The notes under the pieces: generated by a model
Databases searched by the model: none
Seen by the model: the letters and a program-made list of their open reading frames with translations, nothing else
What the model was told of the DNA's origin: nothing
Made by a program: the position numbers and the translations under genes
Source: CAISIP01 sp038326025
GTDB lineage: Bacteria > Pseudomonadota > Gammaproteobacteria > Burkholderiales > Burkholderiaceae_C
Direction of reading: 5' to 3'
Assembly (NCBI GenBank): GCA_038326025.1
Contig: JBBQJP010000114.1
Span: forward strand, 1 to 9,278
DNA: 9,278 nucleotides
Part shown: positions 1-5,799 of the stretch, piece after piece
How the letters are laid out: every line of letters begins with the position of its first letter
Numbering within the stretch: position 1 is the first letter of the stretch

Positions 1-107
1 CGTACTTCGCCGGCGGCGGACAGATGCAGATAGGAAAAGTCCGTCTCGCGTCCGGGTCGCCCGGTTGGTTCGGGAACATGCAGTTGCAGGGCCGGCGCTG
101 GACACAT
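1..107 (-). CDS. bkdA1: 2-oxoisovalerate dehydrogenase E1 alpha subunit, N-terminal fragment
   Basis: Partial gene running off the left edge; only 35 codons are visible. The reverse strand reads MCPAPALQLHVPEPTGRPGR and continues into ETDFSYLHLSAAGEV. The HVPEPTGRPG and TDFSYL stretches match what I know of the N-terminus of the BkdA1-type E1 alpha subunit of the branched-chain 2-oxoacid dehydrogenase complex (thiamine-diphosphate-dependent decarboxylation of the 2-oxoacids from Val, Leu and Ile, cytoplasmic). The ATG is at 107-105. It is preceded by a full GGAGG at 120-116 with eight bases of spacing, which fixes the start. The catalytic region lies outside the window, so intactness cannot be judged. 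The E1 beta and E2 genes would be expected further left, but this is inference. The gene is divergent from the thioredoxin-like gene. Confidence 0.8.
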   Translation of the reverse strand, partial: MCPAPALQLHVPEPTGRPGRETDFSYLHLSAAGEV

Positions 108-127
108 GGCTACTTCCTCCTGCGTTC

Positions 128-156
128 ATCCTAACCTGCGCGCACCCGAACAGCAA
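128..156 (-). promoter_or_regulatory. possible sigma70 promoter of bkdA1
   Basis: On the minus strand TTGCTG (156-151) and TAGGAT (133-128) are separated by 17 bases. This matches three of six and four of six consensus positions. Transcription would start near 121 and give a very short leader ending in the GGAGG of bkdA1. The match is weak and the call is inferred mainly from position. Confidence 0.28.
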
Positions 157-289
157 ACCCGTCTTAAGAATGCCAGCGAGCGCGACGACCGGAGCACGCC
201 GTTGTAAAGCATGCGCAGTCGGGCGGCGCGCCCGCTTCAAACCAACGGGTCGTGCGCGACCGTCAGGGACAAAACCTGATAATCGGAGG

Positions 290-604
290 ATGAATCAGCC
301 CTACACCACCGAGCAACCTTTGCGCGCCGCCATCGATGCCTTGAGCGGAGCAGTCGTCGTGGACTTCGGCACCAACTGGTGTGGGCATTGCAATGCTGCG
401 CAGCCGCGGGTGGATGCGGCCTTGTCGGGCCAGGCGGTGCGTCATATCAAGGTGGAAGATGGTTCGGGCCGTGTTCTGGGGCGCTCGTTTGGCGTCAAAT
501 TGTGGCCAACCCTGGTGTTCATGCGCGCCGGCCAGGAAGTCGGCAGGGTCGTGCGCCCGCTCTCGCGCGAGGCCGTCGCGCAGGAACTGGCCCGGATTGT
601 TTAG
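290..604 (+). CDS. thioredoxin-like protein with WCGHC active site
   Basis: A 104-residue single-domain thioredoxin-fold protein. Visible signature residues are Asp25 in VVVDF (the buried acid of thioredoxins), W30-C31-G32-H33-C34 as the redox dithiol, and Pro73 in LWPTLVF as the cis-proline. Length and motif order fit a cytoplasmic thioredoxin; there is no signal peptide. The CGHC dipeptide is the type found in protein disulfide isomerases, not the CGPC of classical thioredoxin, so the redox potential and partner may differ. The reading frame is open back to 65, but the upstream part overlaps bkdA1 and reads as non-coding. I chose ATG 290 because the protein family begins there. A GGAGG abuts this ATG with no spacing, which is unusual. 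Whether it acts as a general reductant or serves a specific partner cannot be told. Confidence 0.85.
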   Translation: MNQPYTTEQPLRAAIDALSGAVVVDFGTNWCGHCNAAQPRVDAALSGQAVRHIKVEDGSGRVLGRSFGVKLWPTLVFMRAGQEVGRVVRPLSREAVAQELARIV

Positions 605-653
605 GTTCCGGCTCCAGTTCGGAAATTGCCTCGGATCGGTAGTGCAGGCTGTC

Positions 654-680
654 TGGTCTGCTCCATTGCAGTGCAGACCA
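654..680 (+). terminator. hairpin after thioredoxin-like gene, possible terminator without U tract
   Basis: Perfect 8-base inverted repeat TGGTCTGC (654-661) and GCAGACCA (673-680) with an 11-base loop, 49 bases after the stop of the thioredoxin-like gene. No T run follows, so it is not a classical Rho-independent terminator. It may protect the 3' end or be part of the structured leader downstream. Confidence 0.3.
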
Positions 681-806
681 TGCGCCAACCCTGAGCGCAA
701 TAGTGGCATTGCGCACGAAGTTTGTGCGCTGCAACATTTGTTGTGGGAGAATCAGGGTTTTCCCCTAGTACCTTACTGGCCAAAACCGCTCTGGCCGCCT
801 GGACCC

Positions 807-829
807 AAATCGTGAACCACGTTTTTTTT
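807..829 (+). terminator. short hairpin plus T8, terminator- or attenuator-like
   Basis: CGTG (811-814), loop AAC, CACG (818-821), then eight Ts (822-829). Upstream AAA (807-809) can extend pairing to the T run across one T-T mismatch. The stem is short, so efficiency is doubtful. It lies only 13 bases before the ATG of the small protein, which would fit an attenuator or the 3' end of a small RNA. Confidence 0.35.
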
Positions 830-841
830 CTCTTCTCCGCC

Positions 842-979
842 ATGCGCAACGCCTACCTGGCCTATGGTCGTCATTCAGACCTGCAGGATCAACGCGCTGT
901 CGAGACCTATCTGTCGGGCGCCCAGTCGGCGACCGAACTCGAATACCGCGAACGCCAGTGGCTGCGTGCGCACAGCTGA
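842..979 (+). CDS. small DUF3563-like protein
   Basis: A 45-residue protein, MRNAYLAYGRHSDLQDQRAV followed by ETYLSGAQSATELEYRERQWLRAHS. The pattern of a charged stretch, then A/YL, then a short linker and a T/D-x-x-ELEYRERQ helix resembles the short DUF3563 proteins common in Burkholderiales, whose function is unknown. This is recognition by pattern, not a search result. It is soluble, with no membrane segment or cysteine. The start is uncertain: ATG 842 has no clear ribosome binding site and a pyrimidine-rich leader. A GTG at 812 in the same frame would add ten hydrophobic residues but lies inside the hairpin/T8 element. It is followed after 38 bases by another small gene, so the two may be co-transcribed. 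Confidence 0.5.
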   Translation: MRNAYLAYGRHSDLQDQRAVETYLSGAQSATELEYRERQWLRAHS

Positions 980-1017
980 TCCTCGATTTTCTACTCCCTC
1001 AACTTTCAAAGTCTGTC

Positions 1018-1224
1018 ATGAGCATCCTTTTGTTCCTCAAATCCCTTTTCGCTTCCTCGCAAACTACCTTCAACGCGGGTGATCGCGTCAACCACGTGCG
1101 CGGTGGCTCGATCCGCCGCACCGACGGATATGTAGTCGCAGATACCCGATCCGGCGTGCTGGTCGAATGGCCGCGTGGCGGCAGCAGCCTGCTGCCCAAC
1201 GCCGAGCTTTCGCACATCGGCTGA
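1018..1224 (+). CDS. small hypothetical protein with compact beta-rich domain
   Basis: A 68-residue protein that I do not recognise at family level. A short hydrophobic N-terminus (SILLFLKSLFASS, residues 2-14) precedes a compact region (about 19-67) with FNAGDRVNHVRGG, a GYVV turn, VLVEWPRGG and AELSHIG. The alternation of short beta-like strands and glycine turns resembles small SH3/KOW-like barrels, but that is structural impression only. ATG 1018 has no strong Shine-Dalgarno; the frame is open back to 958, and the upstream part overlaps the preceding small gene. The regular codon use and the conserved-looking VEWPRGGSS argue that it is a real gene. It may be transcribed with the small gene ending at 979. 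Confidence 0.5.
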   Translation: MSILLFLKSLFASSQTTFNAGDRVNHVRGGSIRRTDGYVVADTRSGVLVEWPRGGSSLLPNAELSHIG

Positions 1225-1356
1225 AGTATCCGGCAGTAGCCGTCCTGCGGGGTCATCTGCAACTGTAAGAACGCTGGACAATCAACGACCTAAACGCAAC
1301 AGGGCCAAGTGGGTGCACCAGGTTGCTTCTGCGGCCGGCTCTTGAAAGGTTCGTTC

Positions 1357-2046
1357 ATGTTTTCAATCGATTTACAGCTTGTACTGCGCCATCTGATGCT
1401 GGCCCTGGGCACCTCGGTGTTGGTCGCCTGTAGCCCGGCACAGCCCACTGGCGAAAGTCCGACCGCTATTTCACCCGTCGCAGCCGCGGCGGTCACGCCT
1501 TCCGGCGGGCCGACCGCCAAGGCGGTATTTGCGGGTGGCTGCTTCTGGTGTGTCGAATCCGACTTCGACAAGTTGCCCGGCGTGTTGTCCACCGTCTCGG
1601 GTTACACCGGCGGCAAGACCGCCAACCCGAACTACCAGGAAGTTTCCTCGAACATGACCGGCCACGCAGAGGCGGTGGAGATCGTGTTCGACCCCGCCCG
1701 CATCAGTTACGAGCAACTGGTTGAGCACTTCTGGCGCACGATCGACCCGACGACAAAAGACCGGCAGTTCTGCGATGTCGGCTCACCGTACCGCACCGCG
1801 ATTTTTGCGCAGGACGAAACGCAGATGCGCATCGCACAGGCGTCGCGTGCGGCGCTCGAAAAAAGCAAGCCTTTCAGTTCGCCCATCGTCACCGAATTGG
1901 TCGCGGCAGATACGTTTTATCCGGCCGAGGAATACCACCAGGACTACTACCTGAAGAATCCGGTGCGCTACAACTATTACCGCAGCGGCTGCGGTCGCGA
2001 CGCCCGGCTCAAGCAGTTGTGGGGCGACGCGGCGCCGACGCACTGA
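1357..2046 (+). CDS. msrA: peptide methionine sulfoxide reductase MsrA, predicted lipoprotein
   Basis: A 229-residue protein that reduces methionine-S-sulfoxide in oxidised proteins. The MsrA domain begins at about residue 55 with the catalytic GGCFWC (nucleophile Cys62), followed by SGYTGG, TGHAEAV (Glu105) and a C-terminal SGCG with Cys212 as the probable resolving cysteine. Cys139 (in DRQFC) is an additional cysteine. The N-terminus is a lipoprotein signal: Arg11-His12, a hydrophobic stretch, and lipobox LVAC with Cys25. A Pro/Ala/Thr-rich linker of about 30 residues follows. Serine at +2 predicts outer-membrane sorting facing the periplasm, so it would repair envelope proteins. ATG 1357 has a GAAAGG ribosome binding site seven bases upstream; an in-frame ATG at 1309 would bury the signal peptide. 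It is convergent with the acyltransferase, and the ends overlap by 38 bases. No msrB is visible nearby. Confidence 0.93.
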   Translation: MFSIDLQLVLRHLMLALGTSVLVACSPAQPTGESPTAISPVAAAAVTPSGGPTAKAVFAGGCFWCVESDFDKLPGVLSTVSGYTGGKTANPNYQEVSSNMTGHAEAVEIVFDPARISYEQLVEHFWRTIDPTTKDRQFCDVGSPYRTAIFAQDETQMRIAQASRAALEKSKPFSSPIVTELVAADTFYPAEEYHQDYYLKNPVRYNYYRSGCGRDARLKQLWGDAAPTH

Positions 2047-2929
2047 GCAGTTCGGTGATCTGCGCGTCCTTGTCGCGCCACAATTGCTGCACCCAGGCCT
2101 GGTACTGGGCGCGCACCTCGGCGTCGCCGCTGTAGTCGGCTCCAACCAGATGGCGCGGGATCGGCAGCAGCCGGGCACGCACGATAACGCGGCGCAGCCG
2201 CCCCTGCAGGAAATGCCAGAAGGTCGGTGTTCCGTCCGGGTAGACGATGGTGACATCCAGAATGGCCTGGAATTTGTCGCCCATGGCATTGAGCGCCAGC
2301 GCCATGCCACCGGCCTTGGGCTTGAGCAGATGCTGGTAGGGAGACTGCTGGCGGGCGTGTTTAGCGGCGGTGAAACGGGTGCCTTCCAGAAAGTTCATGA
2401 CGCTGGTGGGCACCAGCGAAAACTTCTCGCATGCCTTGCGTGTCGTCTCCTGGTCCTTGCCGCGCATCTCCGGGTGCAGTTTCAGGTAGCCCTCACTGTG
2501 CCGGCGCATGAACGGAAAATCCAGCGCCCACCAGGCCAGGCCCATCACAGGTACCCAGATCAGCTGCTGCTTGAGGAAAAATTTGAGCAGCGGAATGCGT
2601 CGGTTTAGCAGGTGTTGCAGCACCAGTATGTCGACCCATGACTGGTGGTTGCAGTTGACCATGTACCAGCTGTCAGGCTCCAGCGCGTCAATGCCTTCGA
2701 CGTCCCAGTGGGTGCGCTGTGTCAAAACCATCCAGGCGCTGTTGCAGGAAATCCAGGCCTCGGCAATCCATAACAGGATGGGCGCAAAAAACGTCTGCGC
2801 CGCCGCAAAAGGCAGAACCAGCTTGAGCAGCGAAAACACCAGCAGGATAGGCACCCAGAACAGCGCGTTGAGCACCATCAGTACGCTGGCGATCGCACCC
2901 ACCAGCAGCGGCGGCAAGCCATTGAGCAT
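2009..2929 (-). CDS. YihG/PlsC-like lysophospholipid acyltransferase
   Basis: A 306-residue inner-membrane acyltransferase of the glycerolphosphate acyltransferase superfamily. One or two hydrophobic segments come first (about residues 8-40, and a weaker one at 47-62). The catalytic NHQSWVD follows, with His95 and Asp100 as the HX4D motif, then FLEGTRF (180-186, the EGTR block that binds the phosphate of the acceptor) and LKPKAGG (202-208). The length and the motif sequence match the YihG-type branch better than the shorter PlsC, so the likely reaction is acylation of lysophosphatidate or another lysophospholipid at sn-2. The exact acceptor is inferred. The ATG overlaps the stop of the upstream crotonase gene by one base (TGATG), so translation is probably coupled. 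The 3' end overlaps msrA tail to tail. Confidence 0.88.
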   Translation of the reverse strand: MLNGLPPLLVGAIASVLMVLNALFWVPILLVFSLLKLVLPFAAAQTFFAPILLWIAEAWISCNSAWMVLTQRTHWDVEGIDALEPDSWYMVNCNHQSWVDILVLQHLLNRRIPLLKFFLKQQLIWVPVMGLAWWALDFPFMRRHSEGYLKLHPEMRGKDQETTRKACEKFSLVPTSVMNFLEGTRFTAAKHARQQSPYQHLLKPKAGGMALALNAMGDKFQAILDVTIVYPDGTPTFWHFLQGRLRRVIVRARLLPIPRHLVGADYSGDAEVRAQYQAWVQQLWRDKDAQITELLSASAPRRPTTA

Positions 2930-3837
2930 CAGGAATCCTTGTTGTGTTTGTCGTTCATGGCGCGTACCAAAGCTCGCGCCTCGTCACCCTCTGGAATCGG
3001 TTTTCCGCTGTCGCGCCATTGCACGGCAGCCTTGAAACCGTTTTCCTGGGCATAACGCCGGAACCACATGCCTTCCGGGTTGTGGCGGGTGATACCGTCG
3101 AAAACGGTGGCCATCTGCTGACTTTGTTCCAGCCCCATGGCCAACATGACCTGGTTCACCACCATCTTGTGCATCGCCAGGTGCGACGACGGCACACCGG
3201 CAATGCGCCCGGCCAGGGCCATCGTGGTGGCGTCGAGTTGGTCTGCCGGTACGCAGTCGTTGGCCAGACCCCACGCCAGCGCCTTACGGCCGTCAATGGT
3301 GTCACCGGTGAACATCATTTGCTTGGCGCGCGTGGGCCCGAGTCGGTAGGTCCACATCGCCGTGGTTGGGCAGCCCCAGACCCGCGTGGGCATGTAGCCG
3401 ATGCATGCGTCGTCGGCCATGACCAGCAGGTCGCAACACAAGGCGATGTCGCTGCCACCGGCGACAGCGTAGCCGTGCACCTTGGCGATGGTGGGTTTTG
3501 CGCTGCGCCACAGGCTCATGAAGTCGTCGGTGTTGCGCTTCATGTAGGCGTAGTCGACCATCGGGTCCCACGGGAACTGTTCCTGCTGGCAGGGATGGTC
3601 GATCTGCCCTTCGGCGAACAGCGACAGGTCGTACCCGCCACAGAAACCCTTGCCGGCCCCTTCAACGACGATGACGTGAATGGAGGGCTCGGCATTCGCC
3701 CATTCCACTGCAGTGCGGATCTCGCGCGGTGTGTCCTCGTTGATGGCGTTGAGTTTGTCGGGACGGTTCAGCAGCAAACGGGCAACACGGGGGTTGTCGG
3801 TGTCGGCGTCGATACGCAAGGTCTTGAACTGGGGCAA
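2929..3837 (-). CDS. crotonase (enoyl-CoA hydratase/isomerase) family protein
   Basis: A 302-residue cytoplasmic protein of the crotonase superfamily, which acts on CoA thioesters. Visible parts are LNRPDKLNAI (23-32), the first oxyanion-hole block GKGFCGGYDL (62-71), and the second block GYAVAGGSDIAL (122-133), with a long insertion (about 75-105) between them. Where classical hydratase has Glu144 this protein has Asp130. Where it has Glu164 it has Thr151, in YMPTRVWG. Plain hydration of trans-2-enoyl-CoA is therefore uncertain. The start is a TTG at 3837: AGGAG at 3850-3846 with eight bases of spacing supports it, and the next residues PQFKTLRID fit a family N-terminus. It is followed by the acyltransferase with a TGATG overlap, which suggests lipid or acyl-CoA metabolism. 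The substrate is unknown. Confidence 0.9.
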   Translation of the reverse strand: MPQFKTLRIDADTDNPRVARLLLNRPDKLNAINEDTPREIRTAVEWANAEPSIHVIVVEGAGKGFCGGYDLSLFAEGQIDHPCQQEQFPWDPMVDYAYMKRNTDDFMSLWRSAKPTIAKVHGYAVAGGSDIALCCDLLVMADDACIGYMPTRVWGCPTTAMWTYRLGPTRAKQMMFTGDTIDGRKALAWGLANDCVPADQLDATTMALAGRIAGVPSSHLAMHKMVVNQVMLAMGLEQSQQMATVFDGITRHNPEGMWFRRYAQENGFKAAVQWRDSGKPIPEGDEARALVRAMNDKHNKDS

Positions 3838-4109
3838 GGTGCAGGCTCCTGGTTACCGGCGGCGAGGCCGCGTGAATGGCCGCTGCCAACTCTGGGCACT
3901 GTAGCAGCGCGGACGATGGCCCGGTCCCAGCCGCCGCCCATCGCCAGCGCGTTGTGGCAAGTCAGGCGCGCTGCCAGACAGGCCAGCGTGAACAGATAGC
4001 CGAGCATGACGATCGGCAAGGTCCAGCCTTTGACTACACCGGCCAGGTACAGGCACAGCAGCGCCAGTCCTAGCAATTGCATGCCAATGGTCAAGGCGCG
4101 TGCCGGCAT
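3768..4109 (-). CDS. possible small membrane protein, doubtful
   Basis: The frame encodes 113 residues. The first 49 form two good hydrophobic helices (about 5-26 and 30-47) with Arg4, Lys27 and Arg48 at the ends, as in a small two-pass membrane protein. The last 40 residues are proline-, serine- and glycine-rich, look like untranslated sequence, and overlap the start of the crotonase gene by 70 bases in another frame. The true gene may therefore end earlier through a frameshift, or be a decayed remnant. An in-frame TAG lies 15 bases before the ATG, so it cannot start further upstream. There is no clear ribosome binding site. It lies 53 bases after the M81 peptidase stop on the same strand. 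I do not recognise the family. Confidence 0.35.
   Translation of the reverse strand: MPARALTIGMQLLGLALLCLYLAGVVKGWTLPIVMLGYLFTLACLAARLTCHNALAMGGGWDRAIVRAATVPRVGSGHSRGLAAGNQEPAPCPSSRPCVSTPTPTTPVLPVCC
3846..3850 (-). promoter_or_regulatory. ribosome binding site that fixes a TTG start
   Basis: AGGAG on the minus strand, eight bases before the TTG at 3837. No ATG lies nearby in that frame, so this site decides the start of the crotonase gene. Confidence 0.7.
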
Positions 4110-4162
4110 GAAGGCGTCGCTCTAGCGGCTTGCCACTGTACGTGTCCCACCCGCGTGTTTTT

Positions 4163-5665
4163 TCAGTCTGCGCTTTCGTCCAGTGGATAGACCGGACGGC
4201 GCACCTGGGTGTGGCCGAACGCCTTCAGGTCGAACGAGGTCAGTCCGTCTGCGCTGTCGATCACCAGAATCTCCCGTGCCAATGGTCCGAACGCGGCACG
4301 AAAATGTTGTGACGACTTGACGACCACCACCGCGTAAGAGGCCGGATCGAGCCCGGCATGGGTGAAAAAGCCGACGTCCAGCACCTGATGCCGGCTGCCA
4401 GCCACGACGATGTCGATGCCTCCCACGCGCAAGACCGCCGTGGCGCCGATGTCGAATGCGATGCCGCGGCTCATCGGCCCGGTGAAAGTGAAACGCCCCG
4501 GTTGCACCGACAGAACTTCGGCCTGCAAGCTCAGTGGCCGCTTGAACTTGCCGCCGGATTTTCCCCCGAGTTGTACCTCAAGCCGCGCGCCTGCACCGGC
4601 GGCCAGACAAGCCTGCAGCGTGGCCGGGTCACAGATCATGCCGTAGGCGAGTCTGTCTATGCGCGCATCGATCAGCGCGCCGAGCAAGGCAACAGAATCC
4701 TCCAGTCCACCTCCGCCCGGGTTGTCGGCACAGTCGGCCACCAGCACGATGCCGTCTGCGCTGCTGGCCAGGGCCGTTTGAATGGCGGCCACACCCTGGT
4801 TCAGCGGCAACGGCGTCACCGTGGTGCGACGGCGGTCTTGCCAGATCTGTTGCAGCAACGCCTGCGTGACCGATGCGGTGTCGACCTTGCCCGCTTTGCG
4901 GTCGGCAACAATCACGACGCTGGGACCCGCCGATTCGATGTCGGCCCAAGGAAAACCTGCGTTGATGCCGATATCCAACACACCGTGCGTCTGTGCGCAC
5001 AGCCGGTCGGCGCTGGCCAGTGTTTCCAGCATCGGGCCGGGTGAGCTGGTGCGGCCATGGTCGACCGCGTCGATCATCGCGCCTCGTGCGACCACACAAA
5101 CCGGGTCGATTTCTCCGGCGATCGTGCGGGCGATCAGTTCAGCACATCGTTGACCGGTTTCATACATGTCGACATGTGGATAGGTCCGATAGGACACGAT
5201 CACGTTTGCCAACGCAGCCATCGCGTCGGTGACATTGGCGTGCAGGTCCAGCGTGACGCCGATGGGCAGTTGGTCGCCGGCAATGGCGCGCAAACGCCGC
5301 AGCAACTCGCCTTCCCCGTCGTCCACATGCTCGGTCACCATGGCTCCATGCAGGCACAACAACACAGCGTCGAATGGACCCTGCGTTCGCAATGCTTCTT
5401 CCATCGTGCTGACGATCTGCTCGAACGCGGCCCGCGTGACCTTACCCGACGGTGTCGCATCGGCGGCCACGCTGTGTACAAGATCCCAAACTCGCGTGCT
5501 GGCCGCGTCGATGAACGCGCCCATCTCGGTGGCGGTGCCGCTGAAATAGGCCGGCACATCGGCGCCGTAACGCAGGCAGCGGGCGCCATACGCGGTCAGG
5601 TCGGTGGGCAAGGGCGAGAAGGTGTTGGTTTCGTGTTTGAACACGGCCGTCAGGATGCGGGGCAT
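4163..5665 (-). CDS. M81 family metallopeptidase, MlrC (microcystinase C)-like
   Basis: A 500-residue cytoplasmic zinc peptidase of the MlrC family; the founding member cleaves linearised microcystin and short peptides in sphingomonads. Motifs in order: HETNTFS (11-17), TEMGAF with Glu47, LHGAM with His106, DLHANV with Asp140 and His142, YPHVDMYETG with His164, and DCADNPGGGG (311-320) at the start of the C-terminal domain. The His, Asp and Glu residues correspond to the metal and catalytic residues proposed for MlrC. I chose ATG 5665 because it starts MPRILTAVFKHETNTF and has GGAG eight bases upstream; a further in-frame start at 5710 adds 15 unlikely residues. It is divergent from the M20 peptidase. 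The natural substrate is probably a small peptide or peptide-like amide. Microcystin activity should not be assumed, since this family is widespread. Confidence 0.9.
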   Translation of the reverse strand: MPRILTAVFKHETNTFSPLPTDLTAYGARCLRYGADVPAYFSGTATEMGAFIDAASTRVWDLVHSVAADATPSGKVTRAAFEQIVSTMEEALRTQGPFDAVLLCLHGAMVTEHVDDGEGELLRRLRAIAGDQLPIGVTLDLHANVTDAMAALANVIVSYRTYPHVDMYETGQRCAELIARTIAGEIDPVCVVARGAMIDAVDHGRTSSPGPMLETLASADRLCAQTHGVLDIGINAGFPWADIESAGPSVVIVADRKAGKVDTASVTQALLQQIWQDRRRTTVTPLPLNQGVAAIQTALASSADGIVLVADCADNPGGGGLEDSVALLGALIDARIDRLAYGMICDPATLQACLAAGAGARLEVQLGGKSGGKFKRPLSLQAEVLSVQPGRFTFTGPMSRGIAFDIGATAVLRVGGIDIVVAGSRHQVLDVGFFTHAGLDPASYAVVVVKSSQHFRAAFGPLAREILVIDSADGLTSFDLKAFGHTQVRRPVYPLDESAD

Positions 5666-5702
5666 GCAGATCTCTCCGAGGTGGGGTGGGATGCTCAACT
5701 GT

Positions 5703-5756
5703 ACGACCAAGTCGTGCCTGTCTTCGCAGATGTCGGGGCTGGCATAACATCCGACA
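5703..5756. promoter_or_regulatory. operator-like dyads in the M81/M20 divergent region
   Basis: The 134 bases between the two divergent peptidase genes hold ACGAC-CAA-GTCGT (5703-5715) and TGTCGG (5731-5736) paired with CCGACA (5751-5756) across 14 bases. The second dyad has half-sites 20 bases apart, two helical turns, and encloses TAACAT (5745-5750), a possible -10 of the M20 gene. TTCGCA (5723-5728) lies 16 bases upstream as a possible -35. This would suit a dimeric repressor or activator, but no regulator gene is in the window. Confidence 0.35.
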
Positions 5757-5799
5757 ACGCGCTGCGCGCAAGACGGGTGCCGTACATCAGGAGTTTTTC

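Larger units (their letters stand above)
605..841 (+). other. non-coding stretch with several inverted repeats
   Basis: No convincing gene between the thioredoxin-like stop and the small protein start. It holds four perfect or near-perfect hairpins: TGGTCTGC/GCAGACCA (654-661, 673-680), GCGCAAT/ATTGCGC (695-701, 708-714), GCGCAC/GTGCGC (711-716, 724-729) and GGGAGAA/TTTTCCC with one G-U pair (745-751, 758-764). The second and third share bases 711-714, so they cannot form together. The stretch ends in a CGTG-AAC-CACG hairpin followed by eight Ts. It could be a structured leader or a small RNA; the function is not known. Confidence 0.5.

Noticed and set aside
170..190. Possible sigma54 promoter on the minus strand (TGGCATTC near 170-178)
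   Set aside because: The downstream TTGC element at the correct spacing is absent.
65..289. Upstream extension of the thioredoxin-like frame by 75 codons
   Set aside because: It overlaps the bkdA1 start on the other strand, is Arg/Pro-rich without domain character, and the family N-terminus is at 290.
2944..3999. Long open plus-strand frame of 351 codons
   Set aside because: It is antisense to the crotonase gene, is His/Val/Gly-rich and has no family motif; GC-rich codon bias on the opposite strand explains its length.
4358..5044. Open plus-strand frame of 228 codons
   Set aside because: Antisense shadow of the M81 peptidase gene with low-complexity Arg/Gln/His composition.
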